DNA of 64,000 nucleotides from Hansfordia pulvinata (GCA_006538405.1 BJKQ01000008.1:124001-188000); one strand, 5' to 3'. Positions 36,758 through 48,939 are shown, numbered from the stretch's first letter. A program made the numbers and translations. Notes: generated from the letters alone by a model not told the origin.

Positions 36758-38495
36758 ATGCATTTCAGAACCTTTGCGGCGACGGCCATTGCTGCCGCCA
36801 GCACCGTCTCGGCACAGACGCACAGCGACTGTGACCCAACAAAGGGGGGTGAGTCTTAACGATGCCGGCCTTCTCCACGGCTTCCGCTGGCTCTCGCGTC
36901 GCACGTTCTTGCTGACACGATTCTTCTCTCTTCGCAGCCACTTGCCCCAAGGATACCGCCTTTGGCGAGACACCACTCAATGTGGATTTTACGCAGGGCC
37001 TCGGCGACCTCTGGGAACAGCTGGGCATCCCAGTCACCACCGATCAGCGGGGCGCCGTCTTCGAGATGAAGGCCTACGGCCAGGCGCCCACTCTCCGTTC
37101 CCGCAAGTACCTGTTCTTCGGCCGAGTCGACGTGGAGATCCAGGCGGCCCCCGGCGCCGGCATCGTCACCAGCTTCGTCCTGCAATCCGACGATCTCGAC
37201 GAGATCGACTACGAATGGATCGGTACCCAGACCACAACCGTCCAGAGCAACTACTTTGGCAAGGGCGTCACCGGCAACTTTGGCAACGGAGGCACCCACC
37301 CCTTGCCCAACGGGGCCGACGCGATGGCGGGCATCCACACATACTCGATCGAGTGGACATCGGACTACATCCGGTGGTTCATCGACGGCCAGCAGGTTTG
37401 TCATCCGTACCCACACCTCTTCATCGTTCTCGAACACGCACTGACACGTCCACAAAGGCTCGTGAGCTCAAAGCCGCCGATGCAGACGGGGGCAATCAGT
37501 TTCCCCAGAGCCCCTGCCAGGTCAAGCTCGGCACCTGGGTCGCCGGCGCGCCCGGCATCGCCGAGGGAACTGTCGGCTGGGCCGGCGGCATGGCTGACTT
37601 CTCGGGCGGCAAGACGTACACGGCCATCTACAAGAGCATCAAGATCACCGACTACTCGAACGGCGTCAAGGGCGCGCAGTCGTACGAGTACAAGCCCGGC
37701 TCTGACGGCTCTTCCCAGAGCATCACAGTAAACACGACCCCGAGCGAAGGCCAGGCCTCGAGCCCCGCCTCCTCGCCCGCGGCCGCGACTTCCTCGAGCC
37801 CAAGCCCGAGCCCCACCACTCCAGTGGGAAATTCGAGAATCAATGCCATTGACAACAGCGACGGTAACGACGACGACAACGACAGCTCGTCTACCACGTC
37901 CACGGGCACCGCGAGCACCACGTCCACATCCACCGCCACTTCGTCAGGCGACGCAACCAGCGAGCCCACCTCGACAGAGGATGACAGCAACGGCGATGGT
38001 GGAGATGACGACCAGACTGGCGACGGCAGCTCCACAGACGACAAGACTGACGACGACGACAAGGCTGGTGACGACAGCAACGAGCCGGACTACCTACCCC
38101 TCGGTCTTAGCCACCACAATGTCTCCAGCAGCTACCCTCACCCCTCTTCGGCCCCCGGCAATTACAGCGCCGGCGGCACGCTCCCTTCCACGGCCTCATT
38201 CTCGACCAGCGTGTCCAGTGCTGGTATGAGCGGCGGCGGCAGCAGCAACAGCTACCCGACGGCGGCGGCCGGAAGCAGCGGCGGCTCGGGATCCATGTCT
38301 TCGGGGAGCAGCTACCCGACCGCCGCGGCGGCCGGCGCCAGTGGTAGCAGCGACGGCAGCGAGAGCAGCGCCGCGTCGACACCCACAGGAAGCGCTACAC
38401 CGTCCAAGCCCATCGCGCAGGCCGCGGGCTGCCGGAATGAGCTCAGCTTCGCGGCTGTACTGGGCGCGGGCGCCGTTATCGCTTTGGCTTTTTGA
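36758..38495 (+). CDS. GH16 Crh-type cell-wall chitin-glucan transglycosylase, GPI-anchored
   Basis: The exons are 36758-36848, 36938-37395 and 37458-38495, giving 528 residues. A signal peptide covers about residues 1-19 (ending TVSAQ). The GH16 domain carries the catalytic DEIDYE at 118-123; the two Glu and the central Asp are the nucleophile, acid/base and helper in this family. Further family marks are VTSFVLQSDDLDEID upstream, then TYSIEWTSDYIRWFIDGQ and PCQVKLGTWVAGAPG. Crh enzymes covalently link chitin to beta-glucan at the cell surface. Residues from about 275 onwards are a Ser/Thr/Asp-rich stalk, with an acidic region and repeated SSYPTAAAG-type units (around 38250-38340). It ends in a hydrophobic segment (AAVLGAGAVIALAF) preceded by small residues, which fits a GPI signal. 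Both introns keep frame and family continuity. Confidence 0.92.
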
Positions 38496-39625
38496 GAGGG
38501 ATGCGATGTCAATTGGGTATGCGTGTAGTCACACGGGGGTGCTGGCACCTCCTTTGAGCGGGTTGTAAGCTCCCTTTTTGTTGTGAGCCCAGAGGGCCTG
38601 TAATCATGGGCGGGAGGTTTTGGGAGGTCAGCGCAGTCGTATTACTTGACGCGCAAAGAGTGGCAACTAGTTAATTCATTAATACATTGTATTTGAGACT
38701 CCGATTCATATGTTGGGTGCGAGAACGAGTTGCGTGACCTGGGTGATGTGTCGCTCTCCTCATTTACACCGTGGACAGGAATCGATCTGGGTGGACACTG
38801 ACTCCGAGTTGATGAAGAGGCGGAGGCTTCGAGTAATCGCCAGGAACCGTTCCAGATTGCACCCGTGAATAACGGCAACAGCCTGCTCCGGAACGGAACT
38901 TGGATACGGGCTGGCCCGCCTCCGGGGGCGGCGGATTGATCACAGATACACCGAATGTACTTTTGACAGCGCGAGGTCACCGTGTAGGACTCGGCGTTTT
39001 TGGCCATGGCTCTGGTGCGCTGGGTGTATATACGAAGTACACGACTAAGGTGCAGTGCAACAGCCCAGCCGGGTGGGATGCAGCGGGCAGTGGTCATGAC
39101 CTCCAGTCGTCATGGCCCGCCAGCAGCCGATTGCCCATTGCTTCCATTCCCTCCCATACGGGACCCGCCAGCCATCGCCAGCCCATCCACCGGAGCTTAC
39201 TCCCAACACCTCACTCGCCTCGCCTCGCCTCGCCTCGCCTCACCGCAGCGCCGCGCACCATATTCACTGTTTCGCATTCTCCCGCGCCCATCCCCTCCAA
39301 ACACCCACGTTATTCAACAGCGACAGCTGCATCCCGGCCCGTTTGTCGCCTGCGCAGCTCCCTCCGCCCGACCCGCCCGCTCGGCTAGCTGCTGCCTTGC
39401 CCCGCCCCGCGCCCTCCGCCCTACCCAGCGAGTCCCATCTCCAACATCGTCGCCGACTCCGATACTCCCATATCAGGCATACCACCTCCTTAGGCATTCA
39501 CCAGCCAGCTCCCTGCCCAGCTTGTGGTGCACTGAGCCATTTGTCACAGCTGCATCCCAGCCCAGGTTGTCTCACCAGCACCACAGCTTTGTCCCGCGCA
39601 CGCCGCTGCCCTCACTCTGGGCACC
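38496..39625. other. Spacer and C-rich leader upstream of snx41
   Basis: The first part is the GH16 3' end. From about 39110 the + strand is C/T-rich leader-like sequence, including five tandem CGCCT units at 39216-39240. No gene is supported. Confidence 0.5.
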
Positions 39626-41937
39626 ATGTGGAACGACGAGGAGGACAACAACCCTTATGGGACAAGCTTTGACAGACGCGACTCTTTCTCTTCTGCGAAC
39701 CCGTCTTCTCCATCAGGCAGTCAGTACATGTTTCTCTCTTTCAAATCCCTAAACTCTTCCATTCCCCCTCATCTCGAGGCTCACCCATCCCTAAACCCTC
39801 ACCGTCCACACTCCCCCTCTCTTCTCTGCGTCCTGGCGGCCTGCCGAGAGGCGCACCCATGACCACCATGTGGTCGCCTGTCACCATGGATGATCCGTTG
39901 CCCCCTGCCTCCGAATCGGAACCGCAAGAGACTGACGCCGACTGGCACCTGGTAGACCGTCAGCCACGCTTCGATGTTCCGACTACCCCTTCCACCACCA
40001 GCGAGGACGCCCCTCCGCCCACTTCGCGCACTCGCCATTCGGGCGATTCAGACAGCGACGATGACTTCGCCAACGCTACGCGCGCCCCCCTGCGCCCCGA
40101 CGGAAGCCTGGAGGTTATGACAGCCGCATAGAGCAGATCCTCTACGAGAACCCAGAGCTACCTATCATCATCACGGACGCCGGAAAGAGCCCCGAGAGCG
40201 GCGGCCGATACATAGTCTATACCATCCGTACAGGAGTGAGGCGTCTCCCCCCTATCAGCACCCCGACCCGAAATGCTAACGCGCGGCGAAATACAGGACC
40301 TCGAAGTGCGACGCCGTTACTCAGAGTTCGCCTCTCTGCGCGATGCCCTCACTCGACTTCACCCCACTCTTGTCATCCCCCCTATTCCCGAGAAACACAC
40401 CATGGCCGACTATGCCGCCAACCCCACCAACGCCAAGCAGGACCAGCAGATAATCGACTTGCGCAAGCGCATGCTTGCTGTTTTCCTCAATCGCTGCCGC
40501 CGCATGGAACAGATCAGAGAAGATGGCGTCCTCTGGCGTTTCCTCGACCCGAATGCCAGCTGGGTAGGTCTTGATTTCGAGTCTCGCTTTCAGTCCGTAT
40601 GGTCCGAGCTAATGTGTAATCTAGAACGAGGTTCTGCACTCTCACCCTGTTGCCTCTATCCCCAAATCGATCATGAAGGCCCCCCCTCTCGACACCGCCA
40701 ACCCCTCCCCTGCTCACGCATGGCTCCCCATCCCGCCGACGTCAGCTCGACTCAAGACGCCAGCCAACCCGCCACCTGCCCCTGTGTTTGACAGTGCGCA
40801 GACCGTCGCTTCCCAAGTCCTCCGCAGATTCCCCCCCGAGTCCCACCAGCTTTCTGAGCAGGACCTGGACCCTTACTTTATCGCCTACGAAGCCTCGATC
40901 AAAGAGCTGGAGCAGGCTTTGACGGGACCTATGGAGAAGGTCAACCGCCGCACCGTCAGCCATCTGTCCGCTCTGGCCACCGACCTGGCCGATTTGGGCT
41001 CCAAGTACAACGCGTTCGCTCTTTCCGAACAGTCGCCCTCCCTCGCCGCGGCGATAGAGCGTGTGGGACAGGCTGCCGATTCGTCGTACATCGCCACCGA
41101 GGAGCTTTCGAGTACTCTGGGCGCTAACTTTGCCGAGCCCATGCGTGAGAACGCCCAGTTTGCTGGAGTCGTGCGCGGCGTTCTGAGATATCGCATTCAG
41201 AAGAGAGTGCAACAAGAGATGACCAATGACGAGCTTCTCAAAAAGAAGGCTCTTCTGTCACAGCTGGAGAGGAGTGAGGCGGAAGCGCAGCGCATTGAGC
41301 AGTACCTGAGCAGCAGTCAGCAAATCGGTGGTACGCAGCAGGTCCAGCCTCCTCGCAGATCGGCCAGCATGAAAGAGACATCCTCCGCCCAGCACCATAG
41401 AGAGGGCAGCGGTGAGGACACGGCCTCGATAGATTCCGACTTCCCCCCCACCCACGGCGACGTCTCTTCGGTGCCGTCGGCGCGCGTTGGTGCACCTGAG
41501 CGTGCCAGCCCGCCTGCGCATAAGAAGATGCCCAGCAGCAACTCGATCACCAACAAGATCTTTGGTCCCATCCGACACGCGATCCAGGGAGTTGCAGATG
41601 TCGATCCAGAGCGGACCCGCCGCGATACCATTGGCAAGACACGGGAGAGCATCGAGCAGCTGGAGCAGGCGCAGGTGGCGGCTGCACAAGACGTCAAGGA
41701 TGCCAGCGGCAGCATATTGAAGGATCTTAAGCGATTCCAGGGCGAGAAGGAGGACGACCTGCGTCGTTATATGGTGAGTGCTGCCCAGGAAGCGACGCCG
41801 AGCAGCCGGTGAGACGTTTTCGAATGCTAACAGCCACGCAGCTGGCCTACGCCAAAGCTCAGATCGAATGGGCCAAGAAGAATAAGGAGACGTGGGAGGA
41901 GGCCAAAGCCGAGATTGACAAGATAGACGAGACGTAG
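39626..41937 (+). CDS. snx41: Sorting nexin Snx41 (PX-BAR family); one frameshift in this sequence
   Basis: The exons are 39626-39719, 39851-40235, 40297-40563, 40625-41773 and 41842-41937; about 663 residues after frame repair. The N-terminus MWNDEEDNNPYG and acidic stretch precede a PX domain with YDSRIEQILYENPE, GGRYIVYTIRTGDLEVRRRYSEF (phosphoinositide-binding Arg-Arg-Tyr) and PPIPEKH. A long BAR-like coiled-coil region follows, containing AFALSEQSPSLAAAIERVG-type sequence and ending LAYAKAQIEWAKKN. Snx41 with Snx4 retrieves cargo from endosomes and helps selective autophagy. The frame breaks within exon 2 at about 40095-40098: residues TRAPLRP are in one frame and RKPGGYDSRIEQ in another, and one extra C in the CCCC run restores it. 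Intron 1 (131 nt) is the least certain junction. Confidence 0.88.
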
Positions 41938-43005
41938 AAAGTCCAGCGTCGGTCTCTATCGTCTATTTCGTCTACGAGATCAATCAAGTCGGCTTTCATT
42001 TGGGTGGGCGAATGAGGACCCCCGGCAGCGCAGGGGGTCTCTGCCAACTTGAAGAATGGCGAGGTCGGATAGTCCGCAGCGTTCGGGGATGCGTATGTTT
42101 GACGCTCCATGTCCTGTCTCGCGGTCGGTGGGAGCTCTTGTAAGGCGGGCGTCGTGCGAAGATGGGGAGAAGAGCGCGTTGGAAGCCGGGATGAGCTAGA
42201 TGGGATATCGACGGAGCTGCCAGCGATGGAGTCCACTCGATATCCGGGTTGCAAGGGCTGTTGGGTCCCCAATGGTATCCGATTGTTTACCTACTTTCCA
42301 AGCGAAGCAATGATACATAATAAGCGAGATTGTCTCGAAGAAATATGTAGCCATGGGTGTCGGTCGGACGTCGCAGGGGGATGTCAGGACGTCTGTCTGG
42401 CCAATACGGGTCTGAGATGTGCGTTTTGCACATGCACATCTCGGCGCCAGCGCAGCTTTGCGGTTGAGCTGCCAGACCTCTCTAACTGATATTCTAGGAC
42501 GAAAAACCTATGAATACTTACCTACCTGGGCACTTACCTCATATTTTGCTTTGATCCCTGTTCACCCTCGCTGAACACTGTGCCTTTGATGTAGACTGAT
42601 ACGGTCACATCCCTCCCTGCTGTAAGACAACGGAGAGTTTTGAGCTGCTAGCGTGGGGGCTTGCCCATGGGGAACGGCCGGGCCACATGGATTGGATCTT
42701 AACCGAGCGGGCCTTGGTGGAGTCGTGCCAGGGGGAAATGGCTGCTGTAGCCGCAAACCAGAGGGGCGACAACGGGTGGCACAGAATTGGATACAATAGT
42801 GGACGTGAGTGAGAGGCAGCTTGATGCAGACAAAGGGATTGTATTGTTTTTTTTTACTCGACTTCATTTATCGAATCATGCATATTAATTTCAAGAAGAA
42901 GAAGAAGAAGAAGAAGAAGAAAAGGAAGACCGCAACCAAGTCCAAAGCCGCTGGTGCCGGTGGAGAGACCACGAGAGGATACTCGAGAGTGGGGCGCTGC
43001 AGCTC
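41938..43005. other. Convergent 3' spacer with a GAA repeat
   Basis: The stretch lies between the 3' ends of snx41 and the V-ATPase proteolipid gene. A GAA trinucleotide run (about 42893-42920) is the main feature. An open frame antisense to the snx41 end was considered and rejected. Confidence 0.5.
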
Positions 43006-44026
43006 TCAGTACAGACACTCGGTGACGTTCTCGCGCGACTTTGTCAGCATGAGGATGGAGACGATGACGCCGTACATGCCGAGGACCTCGGCGAAGATGA
43101 GGATCAGGACCATGGCGACGTACAGGCGCGGCTGCTGGGTGCTGGCGCGGACTGCAGGCCCATGGTTCAAGGCGGCCGGGGGGCGGTGGGAGTCAGCTAC
43201 CAAAGCCGGCTTCTGTCGTGTTCGTCTTCCCCTCGAATGTGACAGAAAGGGGTATCAAAGAATCATGGAGGGGGTGGGCACCTCGACCATACAGGGAAAT
43301 GGCACGGACATGCGAAGAAGAGGAAGGAGAAGAACAGAAAACGCACCTCCAGCATCGCCGACGACGCCAATGGCAAAGCCGGCCGCCAGCCCGCACAGGC
43401 CGACGCTGATGCCCGCGCCGAACTGCAGGAACCCCTTGTGCAGCGGCATCTTCTCGACCAGGTCGTTGGCGATGATGACGCTGGCCACCAGGCCGTAGAT
43501 GGACAGGATCTGGGCCATGATTGCGCAGAGTCTTTTTTTTTTATTTCTCCGCGTTTTTCTCGGGAGGTTTTCACCTCCCACCCGCCCGCAGTTCGTCAGC
43601 CTTTTTGCGCCCTCTTTGTTGTCTGTCTCCCCGTCTGCTTTGGAAAGGCTTCCGGGCTCTCTCTTACGTATTTTGCATGACCCGGTCGGGCCTCAGGACG
43701 CCGGCGGAGAAGATGGCGCCCGCCGAGCGGGCCGTCCCGTACGACGCGCCGAGGACCGTCAGGACGATGGCGCACGCGCAGCCTAGGGCGCCGAAGAAGG
43801 ACTGCGACGTGTGTTAACCCAAAGCTGGAGCTTCTAGCTCACGAGGCGTGAAGCCGGGGGGGCAGGTCGGGGTGGGCAAAGGCAACAACTCACGGCATAG
43901 ACTGGGCTGTTGGCCAGTCTCGCGGTCAGCCCCTCAGAAAGTCACCCCGCGGGCAATGCATGTGACAGCACTTCCGACTCTAGGGTCTCTCTCTCTCTCT
44001 CTCTCTCATATATACACACTTACCAT
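43006..44026 (-). CDS. V-type H+-ATPase proteolipid subunit c family (Vma3/Vma11-like)
   Basis: The exons (minus strand) are 44026-44024, 43932-43894, 43801-43668, 43531-43347 and 43151-43006, giving 168 residues, the usual size. The first coding exon is only the ATG, followed by GTAAGT. The four-helix proteolipid reads [57 protein letters not shown] and [20 protein letters not shown]. Glu142 in helix 4 is the proton-carrying carboxylate of the membrane ring. The ring turns in the vacuolar and endosomal V0 sector. The sequence is closer to subunit c than to c' but is divergent after GTAR (SAGAIFSAG replaces the usual SGVGI-type stretch) and at the C-terminus, so it may be a paralogue and not the main vma-3 gene. 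All five junctions give in-frame family continuity, including an A-rich acceptor at 43531. Confidence 0.88.
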
Positions 44027-46112
44027 CGCGCCGCGCTCGCGAGAGCCAGCTCGTCAACCAGCATTCTTGTAGCCAGGTGGAGAGGGGGCGTAATTTTATT
44101 TCTCGGTGCTCGTGTCGTAGTGAATCTGACCGAGATCGGACACTAAAGGGGATGAATGCTTCAACTACGACGTAGAGAGGACGACCGGCGCCAACGAGGA
44201 TGCGGCGCCTGAAATACCTTTGGATCAATACCCGCATAAGACGACCAGGCGAGCGGGCTGGGGGGGGGGGGGGGGAGGCTTCTTGGGCCGTCAGCCCTGC
44301 AGCCAGCTGAATCAACTAAAGCGCGCGACACGGCGCCCCGTCGCTAAACGACGAATGCGCAAGATGACATCTCCCCGCGCCCACTCGTTTCGCCTTGTTC
44401 CGCAGCCAAGCCACGCCAGGCAGCCGAATAGATCAAGCAGCTCATTGGGGGAAGGGGACGGTAGGTTCGGGGACCAGCACGAGACTGCGTTCAGGACGTG
44501 CGGCGCTCATTGGATCGGGAACGTTGTACGGTGACAGTCCCTGCCCTCTGCCATCTAGGCGCGATGCCGAATGCCGAAACGGCGGCCGTCGACCCTGCGG
44601 GCCGGCTGGCTGTCACTACGTGACCTGTGATGTCCGCTCACGACACCCGGGTTCGGGGTAATTCAGTGCCAGGTCGCTCTGTTCTGCAGGCAAAATCGAT
44701 TGGAAGGAGAAGGGGGGGGGGGGAGGGGGAGACTGCGTGGTTATACCAAGTGACTGAGATGACACTTCGGATAATAGAACTGCGACTTCTATCGAGTAGG
44801 TATATTGAGCCTTGACTTTTCTTGTCTTCTTCAGCCCTTTTCGTACATTCGGCAAGGCATGGCATGATTGGATATAATGACGATGAATAGATAGGGCCCA
44901 TAGTGAAGAGAATACAGGCTGTTTGATAAATTAACGCGCAATTGCAACTGTCACCAGGGCTATCTGAGGAGAGAAATGGATCCGGCACCCAGCCTGCCAG
45001 GTCGACTGGCTGAAGGACTCTTACAACAGAGTATGGTCGTGGCGCAGTCTGCCAGTCCAAGCTTAAGGTGAAGTACCGTACATTCGAGGATTCCAACCAT
45101 TATCAGGTGCTGTCGATTGCAGCTCCTGGTTCTCCGGTGATATTCGAACAGTGCATTTATCGCCGAGATCCGGTGGCTTCACGGGATCGGCCCACTGTGC
45201 TGCTGTCGCCGTTGCAGGGCAGTTTCACATGTGAGGGCGGGATGCTCTTTCTAAATCCAAGTTGCTGTGAAAGAGGCAGCTTCGAGGTAGGCGCGCCTTC
45301 CTCACTTGGAAGTCTGTTCAGTCGGTTGCCGACGCGGGGCGGCCTCTCGAGTCAATCCAATGGCACCGCGAGTGAACCATCTTCACGCACGAATCCTACC
45401 TGACCGCGTTGCTCCATCACCAACCCTCGCCATCAAGCCTCGACACGACAGCCCGCCGCAACGGACAAGTCTCAGCATATCCAGCGATACGAGTACCTCC
45501 GTGCAAGTCCGACCCTGGGTCATATCCGCAGTAATCTCGGCTGCGCCCGGCCCATCAGAAACACAGCTGCGACTCTCTCTCACCTCAGCCCGCTCTGGTC
45601 GACCCCTACACCCTACTCGTAACTACCACATACATGTACTCCCGGCTACGAGTACTCGTACGGCGCTCGCTCACCACATGCACGCACGCGCCAGGATCCA
45701 TGCCGGCCGTTCGGGAGGCTAGCCAGAGTTTCGCCGGCCCATGGCTGGTTCCGCAGCATGACGCGCAAGCCTCAACGTCAACGCCTCTGCCGGCTCAGAT
45801 CTCGCGCTTCTCGTCGTCCGAACGCGCCCACCGCGGTCTCCGAGCACATTTCGGCGTGACCCCGGACTCTCCGCCCCAGCACAAGGCGCTGCGCTGCCAG
45901 CCGTGAGCCAAGTCACTCGGTCCGTCTCCCTTGAACAAAAGGCTCTCTGGGACTTGCAGCGAGCCTCGCCCGGTTGAGTCCGGCGTGGTCGGAATGCCGC
46001 TGCCGGCCTTGATGACACGAGGCTCTGTCGCACTTCTCGCAGTCCTGAGGTACCCTACCCAACCTACACGCTCATCCCGGAGCAGCACTCAACAAAGGAT
46101 AGGTGCATGAAA

Positions 46113-46170
46113 GCAAAGCACAAGCAATGCAAAGCACAAGCAATGCAAAGCACAAGCAATGCAAAGCACA
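46113..46170. repeat. 16-bp tandem repeat, about 3.6 copies
   Basis: The unit AAAGCACAAGCAATGC is repeated almost perfectly head to tail. It lies about 900 bp upstream of the protease gene and outside any supported coding sequence. Confidence 0.85.
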
Positions 46171-47001
46171 ACACAATGCTGCCAGCTCGACGTAGCCCAG
46201 CCGCTGTCGCGTGCGTCGCCACCGCCGGCCCGTTCGGTTTGGCCTCTTCCCGCGATTCCTCATCGTGTCCCCGCAGCGCCGTTCTCTTGACAGCACCGGA
46301 CCCGGTCCCGCTCCTCACTCAGCCTCCATCAGGCGCCGTCTGGTGTCATGTCAGGTAGCCCATGGCGCGCCCGGCTTACGTCTCTCACCACGTACTGCTC
46401 CGACGCCAACCTCCAATCTCCCTCGTCGGGACTTGCGGCTCGAGCTGCCCCCGCCGCATGGCCACGCGTCCGTCTCCGCCGCCGGCTTGCATGGGGCCTA
46501 TCCCACCACTGAGCGCTTCCAATTCTCCGACACACCTCCATACCTCGCGTGGCTTTTCTGCTGCTTTGTCAGTTGACCCCCCTTTCAGGACACTTACTCC
46601 CCAACATGGACTCCGCCATCTTGGGCTCGGCCCCTTCCGGCTGCCGGCAGGGCTGTGCCCTTGCCCCCTGGGCTTTATGCCAGCAGCAACTGTAGCAGCA
46701 GCCGATGCGTCGCTCGGCGGCTGCTGAAATCTGCGTGTCTGGGCTCAATTATGCATCCAGAGCCCGGCCTTGGCTGCCTATAACATGCGTCCACTCTGAA
46801 ATGGTGCCGCCCAAATATCCGTCGTACGCGCACTCGTGACGAAATTTGCCCACGCTCGGATCTGTCACCCGTCGCCTGGCTTGATCGCGCCGAGAAAGGT
46901 CGGGCTCGGCTCCGCCCGCAGGGCTGCGAAAATCGTTGCAACTGGGTGTCCATTGTTGCATACAAGTAGCGCACTCCCTGCGGCCCCCCCCGTCCCTCTC
47001 T

Positions 47002-47007
47002 TATAAA
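47002..47007 (+). promoter_or_regulatory. TATA box of the aspartic protease gene
   Basis: TATAAA lies 72 bp upstream of the protease ATG, in a C-rich surround, at a spacing typical for a fungal TATA promoter with a short leader. Confidence 0.55.
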
Positions 47008-47078
47008 CGCACGCTCATGTCTGGTGTCTTGGATGTGAAGTACTCTGTCGGGAAAACGTCTCATACCAAGCCGCAGTC

Positions 47079-48516
47079 ATGAAGCGCTCCACGATTATTG
47101 CCATCATGGCAAGCCTTTTCATGTCTTCATGTGAGGCTTTGATACTATCGAAAAGAGAATACGGCCCGTCGCGGGTTGTGAGCTTGAATACGCAGAAAAG
47201 ACAAGTTGACGACCCCATCCAGCGGGATCGCAAACGTCGAAGGAGCTCTGTCGACATAACAATAGACAATGAAGTGAGTCGATGGCGCGCAAGATCTGCT
47301 GGATAAGTCACCTGCTTACATTCCAGCAGGCCACATTATACTATATCAATGGAACCATGGGCACACCTCCCCAGTCCTTCAGGATGCACCTAGACACCGG
47401 GAGCAGCGACCTTTGGCTGAACACCCCGTCCTCCCCTCTCTGCTCCCTCGACTCTGACCCTTGCGCGACAGGCGGCACATATATCGCCAACTCGTCCTCC
47501 ACGTATGCCTATGTTGGCAGCTGGTTCAACATTTCCTACGTCGACGGCTCGGGGCCTCGGGCGACTACGTGACGGATACAATGGAGGTGGGAGGCGTGGC
47601 CATCAACGAATTCCAGTTTGGGGTGGGCTACGAAAGCACCGCGAAACAGGGCATCCTTGGCATCGGCTACCAAGTCAACGAGGTGCAGTCCATCATTGCC
47701 AACAGGGACACCTACGAGAACCTCCCGGCGCGGATGGTCTCGGGCGGGCAGATCAGCTCGAATGCGTACAGCCTGTGGCTCAACGACTTGGGTGCCAACA
47801 CAGGCAGCATACTTTTCGGCGGCGTGGACAGCGCTCAGTACACAGGGAGCCTCACGACGCTGCCCATCCAGCAGAATGCCGGGGTCTACTCGGAGTTCTT
47901 CATCACCCTCACGTCGCTGAGCTACGGCGACACGAGCATCGCAGACGACCAGGCCTTGGCGGTGCTCCTCGACTCGGGCTCGTCCCTCACCTACCTGCCG
48001 GAGACCCTGTGCAGCGCCATCTACCAACAGGTCGGCGCTTCGTACGACGAGAGCGCGGGCGGCGCGTTCGTCCCCTGCTCCATGGCCGACAACACGACCG
48101 CGTCGCTCGAGTTTGAGTTCTCGGGCAAGCGCATCTCGGTCGGCATGGACGAGCTGGTGCTGCGGCTGGCGACGCGCGGGTCGCAGACGCTGGCCTTTGC
48201 GAGCGGCGAGCAGGCGTGCATCTTCGGCGTCGCGCCCACGAGCGTCGGCGCCTCCAGCGTGCTGGGCGACACGTTCCTGCGCTCGGCGTACGTCGTCTAC
48301 GACCTGGAGAACAACGAGATCTCGCTCGCCCAGACCCGCTTCAACGCCACCGACTCGGACGTCCGCGAGATCGGCTCGGGCTCCGGGGCCGTGCCCGACG
48401 CCACCGCCGCCGCCAACCCCGTGCAGGCCACTGAGGGCCTCACGCGCAGCGCCAACGGGGGCGGCGGCGGCTCGAGGACCGCGTCCGCCGGTGTGCGCGA
48501 CCGTGTCCCGGGTTGA
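47079..48516 (+). CDS. Secreted pepsin-family aspartic protease; one frameshift in this sequence
   Basis: The exons are 47079-47273 and 47327-48516 (intron GTGAGT...CCAG); about 461 residues after frame repair. A signal peptide (about residues 1-20) is followed by a basic propeptide with Lys-Arg and RDRKRRR sites, suited to kexin processing. The family A1 double lobe shows LYYINGTMGTPPQ, the first active site DTGSSDLW, and the second site DSGSSLTYLP, then the conserved SVLGDTFLRSAYVVYDLENN near the end. The layout matches secreted or yapsin-like fungal proteases, but the C-terminus is Gly/Ser-rich and lacks a hydrophobic GPI tail. The frame breaks at 47551-47554: YVDGSG and ASGDYVTDT lie in different frames, and one more G in the GGGG run joins them. 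Without it the protein would stop after the first active site. Confidence 0.88.
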
Positions 48517-48939
48517 CGGGGCTCGTTTGGGCCCTCGGTGTTTGTTTGCTGGTATTTTCCTGAATCTATCGGCAGGTCGCGGGGCAACTCGGGTGCCTCG
48601 TCTTTTTTGTTTCTTTTCATCTTCTTTGCATTTTTCACATTGCATTGACAGCCAGCCAGGTGTTGGGGTTATTAGATTCCTGGGTTTTAGTTTTCTTTCG
48701 CAGGTATGTGTGTAACGGCCATTTCTCTTGTTGTCAAAGGGCTGTAGACAGAATATTGGATTTACTGAGACTTGAAAGAAATACATATGTCTCTCTCAAT
48801 AGCAGTCTTTGCTTTCTCTTAGTCGCCCATGTTGTTACTAAGAAATTTGAGGGAGGTATGTGAACTGCGACTGACCCTGGTGGAGTCCCAGCTACTGATG
48901 CTGTTACAAGAAAGCTCTCCATCATCCAATTACAATTCA
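48517..48939. other. Protease 3' region before the tRNA
   Basis: T-rich stretches (around 48600-48640 and 48690-48740) fit a 3' UTR and polyadenylation region. No gene is seen. Confidence 0.5.

Larger units (their letters stand above)
44027..47078. other. 3.1-kb divergent interval upstream of the proteolipid and protease genes
   Basis: No protein family is recognisable. It holds G runs near 44262-44276 and 44706-44716, TACTCGTA-type octamers at 45614, 45647 and 45653, a 16-bp tandem repeat (46113-46170), and a TATA box just before the protease gene. Confidence 0.5.

Noticed and set aside
23693..38495. Secondary-metabolite gene cluster around the LaeA-like methyltransferase
   Set aside because: No polyketide synthase, NRPS, terpene cyclase or P450 is present nearby; the neighbours are sugar, wall and trafficking genes.
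41859..42272. Minus-strand open frame of 137 codons at the snx41 3' end
   Set aside because: Its last part is antisense to the final snx41 exon, it has no family motif, and its tail is only the mirror of the coiled coil. I treat it as chance.
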